Positions 45,303-53,683 of a stretch of DNA of 64,000 bases are shown here, piece after piece (positions within the stretch are counted from its first letter, which is position 1; every line of letters starts with the position of its first letter). Source of the DNA: Allobosea robiniae (GTDB lineage Bacteria > Pseudomonadota > Alphaproteobacteria > Rhizobiales > Beijerinckiaceae); NCBI RefSeq assembly GCF_900102525.1, contig NZ_FNBZ01000002.1, positions 372,001 through 436,000 of the forward strand. Reading direction: 5' to 3'. Made by a program: the position numbers and the translations under genes. The notes below the pieces were generated by a model, which saw nothing but the letters and a program-made list of their open reading frames with translations, made no database searches and had not been told where the DNA came from.

Positions 45303-45488
45303 GGCGCTCGGCTCGGCTCCTGCGGGGTCGGGTCGGTCACGCCATATGGCTGGGTCACTGGTACGATGCAAGCGACGGGCCGCCGCAGGGGCATCGTTGC
45401 CTTCCCCGGACGATCGCCTATTAATTCCGGCAACGCGGAAAAGCTGGCGGCCCGGCACAAGACGGCGCCTGACGGGGAAACGGATTTC

Positions 45489-46367
45489 ATGGAGTTGCAG
45501 GATCGCCCGCACCAGGGTGCGGGAGCAGGGCCGGGTCCGTCGGGCGATCCGGCGGTCAAGCTCGGCGGCGTCGACATCACCTTCCATCTCGCCGATGGCG
45601 GTCGCTACCAGGCAGTGAAGGGCATCGATCTCAAGGTTCATCCCGGCGAGTTCGTCTCGATCGTTGGGCCGACCGGCTGCGGCAAGTCCACGCTGCTGAA
45701 TGCGGCGGCGGGGCTGCTCTCGCCCTCGGCCGGCTCGGTCGGGATCTTCGGCAAGCCATTGTCCGGGCTGAACCGGCGCGCCGGCTATCTCTTCCAGCAG
45801 GATGCGCTGATGCCGTGGAAGACAGCGCTCGACAACGTCAAGGTCGCGCTGGAGCCGATGGGCGTGTCGAATCAGGAGGCTGACCAGCGCGCCCGCGAAT
45901 GGCTCGGCCGCGTGGGTTTGAGGACCTTCGTCGACCGCTATCCGCATATGCTCTCGGGCGGGCAGCGCAAGCGCGTCAGCCTCGCGCAGATGCTGATCCG
46001 CAATCCCGAGATCCTGCTGATGGACGAGCCCTTCGGGCCGCTCGACGCGCAGACCCGGCAGATCATGGGCAATCTCCTGCTCGACCTGTGGTCGCGCGAC
46101 CGCAAGGCGCTGATGTTCGTGACCCATGATCTCGAGGAGGCGATCGCGCTCTCCGACCGGGTCGTGGTGATGTCGGCGGGGCCTGCGGCGGGGATCGTCG
46201 CCGACTACAAGGTCGACCTGCCGCGCCCGCGCGACATTGCCGATATCCGGCTGGAGAAGGCTTTCCACGAAATCCATCGCGACATCTGGTCCTCGCTGCG
46301 AGTCGAGGTGCAGAAGGCCTATGCGATGGGCGAGGGCCGGGAACTCGTCGGGGGAGACGCATCATGA
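45489..46367 (+). CDS. ABC importer ATP-binding protein (NitT/TauT family)
   Basis: A 292-residue ATPase. Walker A reads GPTGCGKST (about residues 59-67), the Q-loop FQQDALMPW, the signature LSGGQRKRVSLAQ, Walker B ILLMDEPFG and the H-loop THD, all intact. The sequence is typical of SsuB/TauB/nitrate-type ATPases (LMPWKTALDNV). It has an N-terminal extension of about 25 residues rich in Gly and Pro. The ATG at 45489 was chosen over far-upstream in-frame starts. It overlaps the permease gene by four bases. Confidence 0.9.
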   Translation: MELQDRPHQGAGAGPGPSGDPAVKLGGVDITFHLADGGRYQAVKGIDLKVHPGEFVSIVGPTGCGKSTLLNAAAGLLSPSAGSVGIFGKPLSGLNRRAGYLFQQDALMPWKTALDNVKVALEPMGVSNQEADQRAREWLGRVGLRTFVDRYPHMLSGGQRKRVSLAQMLIRNPEILLMDEPFGPLDAQTRQIMGNLLLDLWSRDRKALMFVTHDLEEAIALSDRVVVMSAGPAAGIVADYKVDLPRPRDIADIRLEKAFHEIHRDIWSSLRVEVQKAYAMGEGRELVGGDAS

Positions 46368-47155
46368 AGCGGGTGAAGCTTCTCTTCCTCCAGATTCTGG
46401 TGATGGTTGCCTTCCTGGCGATCTGGCATGTCGCGACGACGACGAGCCTGTTCGGCGACGTGAAGACGATCCAGTTCTTCTTCTCGACGCCGGTCGCGGT
46501 GCTGACGCGCACCTTCAAGCAGCTCACCAGCGCAGACATCTACTGGCATCTCGGCATCACGCTGACCGAGACGGTGCTGGCTTTCGTCATCGGCTCGCTC
46601 GCCGGCATCCTGTTCGGCTTCGCCTTCGCCCGGCGCGAGCTGCTCTCGGCGGTGTTCGACCCCTATATCAAAGCGGCGAACGCCCTGCCGCGCGTCGTGC
46701 TGGCGCCGATCTTCGCGCTCTGGTTCGGCTTAGGCATCTGGTCGAAGGTGGCGCTCGGCTTCACGCTCGTCTTCTTCATCGTGTTCTTCAACGTCTATCA
46801 GGGCGTGCGCGAGGTCTCGCCGACGATCCTGGCCAATGCCCGTATGCTCGGCATGAACGAGCGCCAGCTCTTCAAGCATGTCTACTGGCCGTCCGCGCTG
46901 ACCTGGATGTTCTCGTCGCTGCACACCTCCGTCGGTTTCGCGCTGGTTGGTGCAGTGGTCGGCGAATATCTCGGTTCGTCGGCGGGGCTCGGCTACAAGA
47001 TTCACGAGGCCGAGAGCGTGTTCGACGTCACCGGCGTGTTCTCGGGCATGCTGATCCTGACGATCTTCGTCATCGCGATCGATGCGCTGGTGACGCTGGT
47101 CGAGAAGCGGCTTCTGGTCTGGCGCCCCGGCCAGAGTGCGACCACGACGACATGA
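46364..47155 (+). CDS. ABC importer permease (NitT/TauT family)
   Basis: A 263-residue inner-membrane permease with six predicted helices. The BPD-transporter inner-membrane domain shows EVSPTILANARMLGMNERQLFKHVYWPSALTWM, the cytoplasmic EAA loop that contacts the ATPase. FYIKAANALPRVVLAPIFALWFGLG-like sequence upstream (DPYIKAANALPRVVLAPIFALWFG) is typical of the SsuC/TauC group. It starts inside the last codons of the ATPase gene (ATGA). The substrate cannot be inferred from the permease. Confidence 0.9.
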   Translation: MKRVKLLFLQILVMVAFLAIWHVATTTSLFGDVKTIQFFFSTPVAVLTRTFKQLTSADIYWHLGITLTETVLAFVIGSLAGILFGFAFARRELLSAVFDPYIKAANALPRVVLAPIFALWFGLGIWSKVALGFTLVFFIVFFNVYQGVREVSPTILANARMLGMNERQLFKHVYWPSALTWMFSSLHTSVGFALVGAVVGEYLGSSAGLGYKIHEAESVFDVTGVFSGMLILTIFVIAIDALVTLVEKRLLVWRPGQSATTTT

Positions 47156-47166
47156 AGGAGGGGGCG

Positions 47167-47658
47167 ATGCGGATCCCGGCGCTGCTCCTGTCCTCCGCGG
47201 TGGTGGCCGGCCTGTGCTGCGCGGCGCTTCCGGCGCAGGCGCGGACGGAGGCGATGCTCCAAGTCAATTCCGACGGGCGCGCCAACGCCAAGCGCAACCG
47301 CCTCGTGCTGACCAGCAAGGCGAGCGGCGGCCGCGACGTGATGGTTGTAATCTCCTGCCGCGTCGACGACATGTCGACTTATGGCGTCGCGCTCGATTTC
47401 GGAGCGGGCGCCGTCTGGGCGGTCGAGGGCGAGGACGTTACAATCTCGCGCGACGGGGGCGAGGACATCGTCCAGCACATGGACAGCCGCGACGACTACC
47501 TGACGCTGGGCGGGAGCAAGGCGATCGGGCTCTTCCGGCAGTTGCTCGCCGGCAAGTCGATGGCGTTCGCGGTCAAACGCAAGTTCACCGCCTCCTTCGA
47601 CCTCGCGCAGATTGAGCGCCATGTCTCGCGCTTCCGCCAATTGTGCAATCCCCGTTAG
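47167..47658 (+). CDS. Secreted protein of unknown function within the ABC operon
   Basis: A 163-residue protein with a signal peptide (hydrophobic residues 4-20, cleavage after PAQA). The mature part is a soluble beta-rich protein with conserved-looking DVMVVISCRVDDMSTYGVALDFG and a Cys pair (ISC... and QLC near the end). The second ATG (47167) is used because AAGGAGGGG precedes it. The first (47152) overlaps the permease stop. It lies between permease and binding-protein genes, so it may assist the transporter, but no known function fits. Confidence 0.65.
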   Translation: MRIPALLLSSAVVAGLCCAALPAQARTEAMLQVNSDGRANAKRNRLVLTSKASGGRDVMVVISCRVDDMSTYGVALDFGAGAVWAVEGEDVTISRDGGEDIVQHMDSRDDYLTLGGSKAIGLFRQLLAGKSMAFAVKRKFTASFDLAQIERHVSRFRQLCNPR

Positions 47659-47753
47659 ATTTCGCTCGCTTGCCGTGAACAAATGATCTCGCCTATCGTT
47701 ACGGCGAGTGCGCCATCGAGAAGCGCCTTCTTCATTCGACCGGAGGTTTCGCC

Positions 47754-48785
47754 ATGAAGTTTACCCGCCGCGGCGCATTGGCCGTGCTCGCTCTTTCCAC
47801 CGCTCTCGGCGCTGCGCCGCATGCCGCGCTCGCCCAGAACGCGGAGAAGCCGAAGCTCACGCTCGGCGTCGGCGGCAAGCAGCTCCTCTATTATCTTCCG
47901 CTGACGGTCGCGGAGAGGAAGGGCTATTTCAAGGACCAGGGCCTCGATGTCGAGATCAACGATTTCGGCGGCGGTGCGAAATCGCTGCAGGCGCTGGTCG
48001 GCGGTTCGGTCGATGTCGTGACGGGTGCCTATGAGCACACCATCCGCATGCAGGCGAAGGGCCAGGATATCCGCGCCGTGATCGAGCTCGGGCGCTTCCC
48101 GGCGATCACCATCGCCGTGCGCAAGGACCTCGCCGACAAGGTCAAGTCGGCTGCCGATTTCAAGGGCCTCAAGATCGGCGTGACGGCGCCGGGCTCCTCG
48201 ACGGCGCTGACCGCGCAATACGCCATGGTCAAGGCGGGCCTGAAGGCGACGGATGCCGCGATCATCGGCGTCGGTGCCGGCGCCAGCGCGGTCGCGGCGA
48301 TCAAGCAGAAGCAGGTCGACCTGATCTCGCATCTCGATCCCGTCACCTCGAAGCTCGAGGCCGATGGCGACATCGTCTCGCTGATCGACACCCGCACCGA
48401 GGCCGGCACCAAGGCGCTGTTCGGCGGCTCGAACCCGGCGGCGGTGCTCTATCTCAAGAACGATTTCGCCGAGAAGAACCCGGTCACGACCCAGAAGCTG
48501 GTCAATGCGCTGATGAAGTCGCTGAAATGGCTGGAGACGGCGAAGCCCGAGGATGTCGCGGCGCTGGTGCCGGAGGAGTACCTGCTCGGCGACAAGGCGC
48601 TCTATATCCGCGCGGTCAAGAACTCGCAGGAAAGCTATTCGCGCACCGGTATCGCGACGCCTGACGCGATGAAGAGCATGTACGACTCGCTCAAGCTGCT
48701 CGACCCCGAACTGACCAACTCGAATGTCGACCTGACGAAGACCTTCATCGACAGCTTCGCCAAGAAGGCGGCCTCCGGCTCGTGA
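47754..48785 (+). CDS. ABC importer substrate-binding protein (NMT1/SsuA-like)
   Basis: A 343-residue periplasmic binding protein. The signal peptide carries a twin-arginine-like start (KFTRRGALAVLALSTALGAAP) and ends near AALA-QN. The NMT1/THI5 pattern LLYYLPLTVAERKGYFKDQGLDVEI is followed by GGGAKSLQALVGGSVDVVTGAYEHTIRMQAKGQDIRAV, typical of binding proteins for sulfonates, nitrate or related anions. It completes the transporter with the genes at 45489 and 46364. The real ligand is not fixed. A GC hairpin lies just downstream. Confidence 0.88.
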   Translation: MKFTRRGALAVLALSTALGAAPHAALAQNAEKPKLTLGVGGKQLLYYLPLTVAERKGYFKDQGLDVEINDFGGGAKSLQALVGGSVDVVTGAYEHTIRMQAKGQDIRAVIELGRFPAITIAVRKDLADKVKSAADFKGLKIGVTAPGSSTALTAQYAMVKAGLKATDAAIIGVGAGASAVAAIKQKQVDLISHLDPVTSKLEADGDIVSLIDTRTEAGTKALFGGSNPAAVLYLKNDFAEKNPVTTQKLVNALMKSLKWLETAKPEDVAALVPEEYLLGDKALYIRAVKNSQESYSRTGIATPDAMKSMYDSLKLLDPELTNSNVDLTKTFIDSFAKKAASGS

Positions 48786-48793
48786 TCGTGGAT

Positions 48794-48829
48794 GCGGGCG
48801 CGGCGCCTGTCTTTTGACGTCGCGCCCGC
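48794..48829 (+). terminator. GC hairpin after the binding-protein gene
   Basis: GCGGGCGCG (48794-48802) pairs with CGCGCCCGC (48821-48829) around an 18-nt loop, nine bases after the stop codon. There is no T-run after it, so intrinsic termination is uncertain. Confidence 0.45.
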
Positions 48830-48874
48830 TCCGCCTTCCGTGCATGCTGCGCCGATTCGCGCTGGGGGAAACAC

Positions 48875-49954
48875 GTGAACGGCGAAACGGCCTTTCTGGA
48901 TGGCGGCGGCGAGATGGCCGCTGCCATTCAAGTGCATGACTGGAGTTCCACGCCGCTCGGGCCGATCGCCCACTGGCCTGCGGCGCTCAAGATTGCCGTC
49001 GGCATGATGGTCAATTCGCGCTTTCCCAAATGCATTGTCTGGGGCGCCGATCTGATCACGATCCATAACGATGCCTTCCTTCCGATTCTCGGCGACAAGC
49101 CCTGCGCGCTCGGGCGTTCCTTCCGGGATATCTGGCTAGAGGTCTGGGACGAGATCGGGCCGCTGGTCGACAAGGCCTTCGCGGGCGAGGCCACCTTCAT
49201 CGAGGATTTTCCGCTCACGATCGATCGCTATGGCCACGCCGAGGAGGTCTGGTTCACCTTCTGCTACAGCCCGATCCGCGACGAGACAGGCCGCGTTCTC
49301 GGCATCATCGACACGGTGATGGAGACGACGGGCAAGATGGAGGCAGAGCGCAACGGGCGCCTGCTCAATGCCGAACTCGCCCATCGCATGAAGAACACGC
49401 TGGCGATGATTGCTGCGATCGCCAGCCAGACATTCCGCTCGGCCGAGACGCTGGAAGAGGCGCAGTCGATCCTCAGCGATCGCATCGCGACCTTGGGCGA
49501 GGCGCACAGCATCCTGACCCGGTCGAGCTGGAGCAGCGCGCCGATCCGCGCCGTGATCGACGGGGCTTTGGCGCCGCATCGCTCCGATATCGGCACGATC
49601 CGCGTCGAGGGGCCGCCGCTGCAATTGACGGCCGACCAGGCGATGACGCTCGCGCTTGCCGCCAACGAACTTGCGACCAATGCGGTCAAATACGGCGCGC
49701 TCTCGGTCGAGACCGGCGAGGTCTCGGTCCGCTGGTCCGTCGGGCGGCCGCAGACCGAGGATGCTTTCCGCTTCGAATGGATCGAGCGCGGCGGGCCTGT
49801 CGTAACCAAGCCGCGGCGCCAAGGCTTCGGCTCGCGACTGGTGGAGCGCGTCATGGCGCAGAAATTCCAGGGCGAGGTCGAGCTGGACTATCGGCCGGAA
49901 GGCCTGCGCTACGTCCTGACCACGACGATGGCCAATATCGCGCCGCGGGAGTAA
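48875..49954 (+). CDS. HWE-family sensor histidine kinase with PAS domain
   Basis: A 359-residue soluble kinase. A PAS-like sensor covers about residues 20-150 (VWGADLITIHNDAFLPILGDKP and EEVWFTFCYSPIRDETGRVLGI). The HWE dimerisation/phosphoacceptor domain follows: LLNAELAHRMKNTLAMIAAIASQT, with the phosphoacceptor His in AHRMKN. The ATP-binding part contains LAANELATNAVKYGAL and RWSVG. The GTG start has GGGGGAA eight bases before it. No response regulator is adjacent, so its partner is elsewhere, as is common for this alphaproteobacterial family. Confidence 0.88.
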   Translation: MNGETAFLDGGGEMAAAIQVHDWSSTPLGPIAHWPAALKIAVGMMVNSRFPKCIVWGADLITIHNDAFLPILGDKPCALGRSFRDIWLEVWDEIGPLVDKAFAGEATFIEDFPLTIDRYGHAEEVWFTFCYSPIRDETGRVLGIIDTVMETTGKMEAERNGRLLNAELAHRMKNTLAMIAAIASQTFRSAETLEEAQSILSDRIATLGEAHSILTRSSWSSAPIRAVIDGALAPHRSDIGTIRVEGPPLQLTADQAMTLALAANELATNAVKYGALSVETGEVSVRWSVGRPQTEDAFRFEWIERGGPVVTKPRRQGFGSRLVERVMAQKFQGEVELDYRPEGLRYVLTTTMANIAPRE

Positions 49955-50058
49955 CCGCTCTGCGTGAGCGATGGAACGCTTCACCGCTTTCGATTTGCGC
50001 CTCGCGCCGGAGCCGTTAGGTTCGCGCTCCCACCGCGAACGGGGTATCGCTTCGGACC

Positions 50059-50907
50059 ATGAATATTCTCTCGATCCAGTCCCATGTCGCCTATGGCCAT
50101 GTGGGCAACGCCTCCGCAACCTTTCCAATGCAGCGGCTCGGCGTCGATGTCTGGCCGATCCACACGGTGCAGTTCTCGAACCATACCGGCTACGGCAACT
50201 GGAAGGGCCGCGTCTTCGACGGCGGCATGATCGACGAGGTGATGGAGGGTATCGCCGAGCGCGGCGTGCTCGCCAATTGCGACGGCGTGATCTCCGGCTA
50301 TATGGGCTCGGCCGATATCGGCCATGCGATCCTCTCGGCGGTGGAGCGGGTGCGGGCGGCCAATCCCAAGGCCCTCTACTGCTGCGACCCGGTGATCGGC
50401 GATGTCGGGCGCGGTGTCTTCGTGCGGCCCGGCATTCCCGAGTTCATGCGCGAGCAGGCGGTGCCGGCCGCCGATATCGTGACGCCCAACCAGTTCGAGC
50501 TGGAATTGCTGACCGATGTCGAGATCAAGACGCTGGCCGATGCGCATCGCGCCGTGGAAGCGCTGCGCGATGCCGGCCCGAAGGTCGTCATGGTGACCTC
50601 GCTCGAGACCGAGGAGACACCCGCCGACTCGATCGACCTGATGGCGGCCGATGCGAAGGGCAGCTGGCGGGTGCGCACGCCCAAGCTCGATGTCAGCGTC
50701 AATGGCGCGGGCGATGCGATCGCGGCGCTGTTCTTCACGCATTACCTGCGCGAGGAATCGGCGGCGGCTGCGCTGTCGAAGGCGGCGTCCTCGATCTATG
50801 GGCTGCTGAGGCGCACCAAGGAGGCGGGCTCGCGCGAGATCCTGACGGTCGCGGCGCAGGACGAGTTCGTGACCCCCTCGCAGGTCTTCGCGCCGGAAGC
50901 GATCTGA
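50059..50907 (+). CDS. pdxY: Pyridoxal kinase
   Basis: A 282-residue kinase of the vitamin B6 salvage pathway. The family start ILSIQSHVAYGHVGNASATFPMQRLG and the ADIVTPNQFELELLT motif are present, and the catalytic GAGD motif is in VNGAGDAIAALFFTHYL (about residues 215-231). The length matches PdxY (about 287). It is followed 10 bases later by the endonuclease-family gene on the same strand, so the two may be co-transcribed. Confidence 0.92.
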   Translation: MNILSIQSHVAYGHVGNASATFPMQRLGVDVWPIHTVQFSNHTGYGNWKGRVFDGGMIDEVMEGIAERGVLANCDGVISGYMGSADIGHAILSAVERVRAANPKALYCCDPVIGDVGRGVFVRPGIPEFMREQAVPAADIVTPNQFELELLTDVEIKTLADAHRAVEALRDAGPKVVMVTSLETEETPADSIDLMAADAKGSWRVRTPKLDVSVNGAGDAIAALFFTHYLREESAAAALSKAASSIYGLLRRTKEAGSREILTVAAQDEFVTPSQVFAPEAI

Positions 50908-50917
50908 GCGCATTGCG

Positions 50918-52033
50918 ATGAAGCTGCGCGTCGGCACCTTCAATGTCGAGAACCTGCTGACGCGGCACCGCTTCGAGCCGGGCGGGCGCACCGAGACGGC
51001 GGCTGCGATGTCGCTGTTCCACTTCCCGCGCGCCGACGAGCGCGACGCGGTGGAGCGCTCGCTCGCGGTCGCGCTGGAGGACGACAAGCGCCAGATGACG
51101 GCGCTCGCCATTGCCGAGGCGCAGGCCGATCTCTGGATGCTGCAGGAGGTCGATTCGCTGGCGAGCCTGCAGGCCTTCTTCGCCAACTATGTCCACCGCA
51201 TCGCCGACCATCGCTACGGCCATTTCACGCTGATCGACGGCAATGACCGTCGCAGCATCGATATCGGCTTCGCGGCCCGGCGCGACCTGTTCGGCCAGGG
51301 GCAGGTCACGGTGCGCTCGCACAAGGACCTGACCTTCGCGCAGGCCGGCGTGCATGACCGCGAGCTCGCCCTGTTCGGCATCGGGCCGCAGGCCAAGGTT
51401 TTCGCGCGGGATTGCCTGGAGGTGGAGCTGACGGTCGCGGGACGACGGCTCAGTCTGTTCGGCTGCCATCTCAAGTCGATGAACAATGGCCGCGAGGACG
51501 GACGGATCGCCACGCTGCCGGTGCGCCGCGCCGAGGCACGGGCCGTGCGCTGGCTGGTCCAGCAGCGCTTCGGCGGCGGCTGGCGCGAAGCCAACTGGAT
51601 CGTGCTGGGCGATCTCAACGGTTATCGCCATGGTCTCGGCCCACGCGCCGAACTGGTCGATGAGGGCGATAGCGGCATCGAGCCTTTGCTCGACGATTTC
51701 GCCGTCGATCCGATGCAGACCCTTCCGCCGCATGAGCGCTGGACGCATTTCCGGCGCTACTGGTCGGAAAGTCAGGACAGGCTGGTCGGCAGCCATATGC
51801 CGCTCGACCGCATCCTGCTCTCGCCTGCGCTGGCGGCCGCCAATCCCAAGCCTGCCATGCAGATGATCCGGCGCGGACTGCCTTACCGCGTGCCGCTCGA
51901 TCCGCGCGAGCCGGACCGCTCGATGGCGAAGCTGGCGACCTGTGCGAACCGCTATCCACGCGTTGGCTGGGACCGGCCCAAGGCCTCCGACCATTGCCCG
52001 CTCACCATCGATCTCGACATCCCGGAAGGGTGA
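50918..52033 (+). CDS. Endonuclease/exonuclease/phosphatase (EEP) family protein
   Basis: A 371-residue protein. LRVGTFNVENLL at the start carries the first catalytic Asn/Glu of the EEP fold. EADLWMLQEVDSLASL (actually in AQADLWMLQEVDS) gives the metal-binding Glu, IVLGDLNGY the Asp-x-Asn pair, and SDHCPLTIDL the final catalytic Asp-His. All key residues of a phosphodiesterase are thus present. Proteins of this type cleave DNA, RNA or phospholipid head groups; none can be chosen here. There is no signal peptide. Confidence 0.82.
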   Translation: MKLRVGTFNVENLLTRHRFEPGGRTETAAAMSLFHFPRADERDAVERSLAVALEDDKRQMTALAIAEAQADLWMLQEVDSLASLQAFFANYVHRIADHRYGHFTLIDGNDRRSIDIGFAARRDLFGQGQVTVRSHKDLTFAQAGVHDRELALFGIGPQAKVFARDCLEVELTVAGRRLSLFGCHLKSMNNGREDGRIATLPVRRAEARAVRWLVQQRFGGGWREANWIVLGDLNGYRHGLGPRAELVDEGDSGIEPLLDDFAVDPMQTLPPHERWTHFRRYWSESQDRLVGSHMPLDRILLSPALAAANPKPAMQMIRRGLPYRVPLDPREPDRSMAKLATCANRYPRVGWDRPKASDHCPLTIDLDIPEG

Positions 52034-52037
52034 CCTG

Positions 52038-52937
52038 ATGAAACGCCGCTTCGTCACGCTCGACGTCTTCACCACGCGCCGCCATGCCGGCAATCCGCTC
52101 GCCGTGGTGCTCCAGTCCGAAGGGCTCGACACCGAGGCGATGCAGGCCATCGCCCGGGAGTTCAACCTGTCCGAGACGGTCTTCGTCGCGCCGCCGGAGA
52201 AGCCGGAGCATCGCGCCGCCGTCCGCATCTTCACGCCGGGAGGCGAACTGCCCTTTGCCGGCCATCCGACGGTCGGGACGGCGGTCTGGTTCGCGCTGAC
52301 CGACGAGGCTGAGGGTAAGCCCGCCGACATGCTGGTGCTGGAGGAGAAGGTCGGGCCGGTCTCCTGCGCCGTCGCGATCAAGGGCAGTCATGCCGGCCAT
52401 GCCACCTTTACCCTGCCGCGCCTGCCGGAGCTGCTCCCGCAATCCGTCACGGAGGCACAACTGGCGGAGGCGCTCGGGCTCGATCCGGCCGATCTCGGCT
52501 TTGATGCGCATCGACCGAGCGTCTTTTCGGCTGGCGTCGCCTATACGACCGTGCCCGTCGCCGGCCGCGAGGCGATCGCCAAGGCGAGGGTTTCCGGTGC
52601 GTTCGAGCGGGTGATGGCGGCGACGCCGAACGGCAACGTCTTCGTCTACAGCCGCGAGACTGCCGAGGTCGGGCATCACTACCATGCCCGCATGTTCTGG
52701 CCAGGCGCCGGGGTCGTCGAGGATCCGGCGACGGGCAGTGCGGCTGCAGCCTTTGCCGGCGCGATCATGGCCTATGACAAGCCCGAGGATGGCGACCATC
52801 GCCTCGTCATCGAGCAGGGCTACGAGATGGGCCGGCCGTCGCAGATCACGCTGGAGCTGAGCGTGCGCGGCGGCATGCTCGCCTCCGCGCGGATCGGTGG
52901 CTCGGCAATCGTAGTGAGCGAGGGCGTGCTGCTGTGA
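52038..52937 (+). CDS. PhzF-family isomerase/epimerase-like protein
   Basis: A 299-residue protein with the diaminopimelate-epimerase-like fold. The N-terminal FVTLDVFTTRRHAGNPLAVVL and the active-site Glu in FNLSETVFV are characteristic, together with FAGHPTVGTAVW and VVEDPATGSAAAAFAGA later. Enzymes of this family act as isomerases in phenazine synthesis, but most members, including this one with no phenazine genes nearby, have unknown substrates. It overlaps the Nudix gene by four bases (GTGA). Confidence 0.88.
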   Translation: MKRRFVTLDVFTTRRHAGNPLAVVLQSEGLDTEAMQAIAREFNLSETVFVAPPEKPEHRAAVRIFTPGGELPFAGHPTVGTAVWFALTDEAEGKPADMLVLEEKVGPVSCAVAIKGSHAGHATFTLPRLPELLPQSVTEAQLAEALGLDPADLGFDAHRPSVFSAGVAYTTVPVAGREAIAKARVSGAFERVMAATPNGNVFVYSRETAEVGHHYHARMFWPGAGVVEDPATGSAAAAFAGAIMAYDKPEDGDHRLVIEQGYEMGRPSQITLELSVRGGMLASARIGGSAIVVSEGVLL

Positions 52938-53656
52938 GCGATGGTGTCGAGAACGGCACGATCGTCTCGCTGTCGCGGGTCGATGCCCTGGTCGAGCCCT
53001 ATGACTGGGCCTTCGCGCGCGAGAATCCAGAGCTGATCGCGACACATTGGGCTGAGATCAGCGCCGGCAAGCCGGCGATGTTCAACGGCCGCATCATGCT
53101 CCAGCATCGCGCCGCGATCCGCGACGGCGTGTTCGAGGCCGGCTATTTCGAGACCGATTATGCGGCCTTCATGACGTGGCGCGACGCGGGCCATCCCGGC
53201 CCCGTCATCCGCAACGGCTTCGCCATGGCGGCGCTCCGGGCCAATGACGGCGCCTTTCTCTGTGGCAGGATGGGCGACCACACGGCCAATGCCGGCAAGG
53301 TCTATTTCGCCGCCGGCACGCCGGATCGCGACGACGCCCGCCCGGACGGCACGCTCGACCTTGCCGGCAGCGTCACGCGCGAGCTCGGCGAGGAGACGGG
53401 CCTGCGCGTCGAGGAGCTGCAGGTCGGCGAGGGCTGGACGGCATTGATCGAGCAGGGCCGCATCGCCTTCATGCGCGAGGTCAAGATCGATCTGCCGGCG
53501 GACGAGGCACGGGCGCTGATGCTGGAGCGGATGAAGCACCTCGAGGAGGAGGAGCTGTCCGACATCGTCATCGTGCGCGATCTCACCGATACCGAAAACC
53601 ACGACATGCCGCCCTTCATGCGCCGCTATCTCGCACATATCTTCGACGGCAAGTGA
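52934..53656 (+). CDS. Nudix hydrolase
   Basis: A 240-residue hydrolase. The Nudix box can be read across GSVTRELGEETGLRVEEL, with the RExxEE core at about residues 149-154 binding the catalytic metal. The N-terminal 120 residues are typical of larger Nudix proteins (FAMAALRANDGAFLCGRM). The GTG start overlaps the PhzF stop. The substrate (nucleoside diphosphate derivative) is unknown. Its position after the PhzF gene suggests co-expression but no shared pathway is evident. Confidence 0.82.
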   Translation: MSDGVENGTIVSLSRVDALVEPYDWAFARENPELIATHWAEISAGKPAMFNGRIMLQHRAAIRDGVFEAGYFETDYAAFMTWRDAGHPGPVIRNGFAMAALRANDGAFLCGRMGDHTANAGKVYFAAGTPDRDDARPDGTLDLAGSVTRELGEETGLRVEELQVGEGWTALIEQGRIAFMREVKIDLPADEARALMLERMKHLEEEELSDIVIVRDLTDTENHDMPPFMRRYLAHIFDGK

Positions 53657-53683
53657 TCCTGCCTACCTCACGAAAGTGATCCG

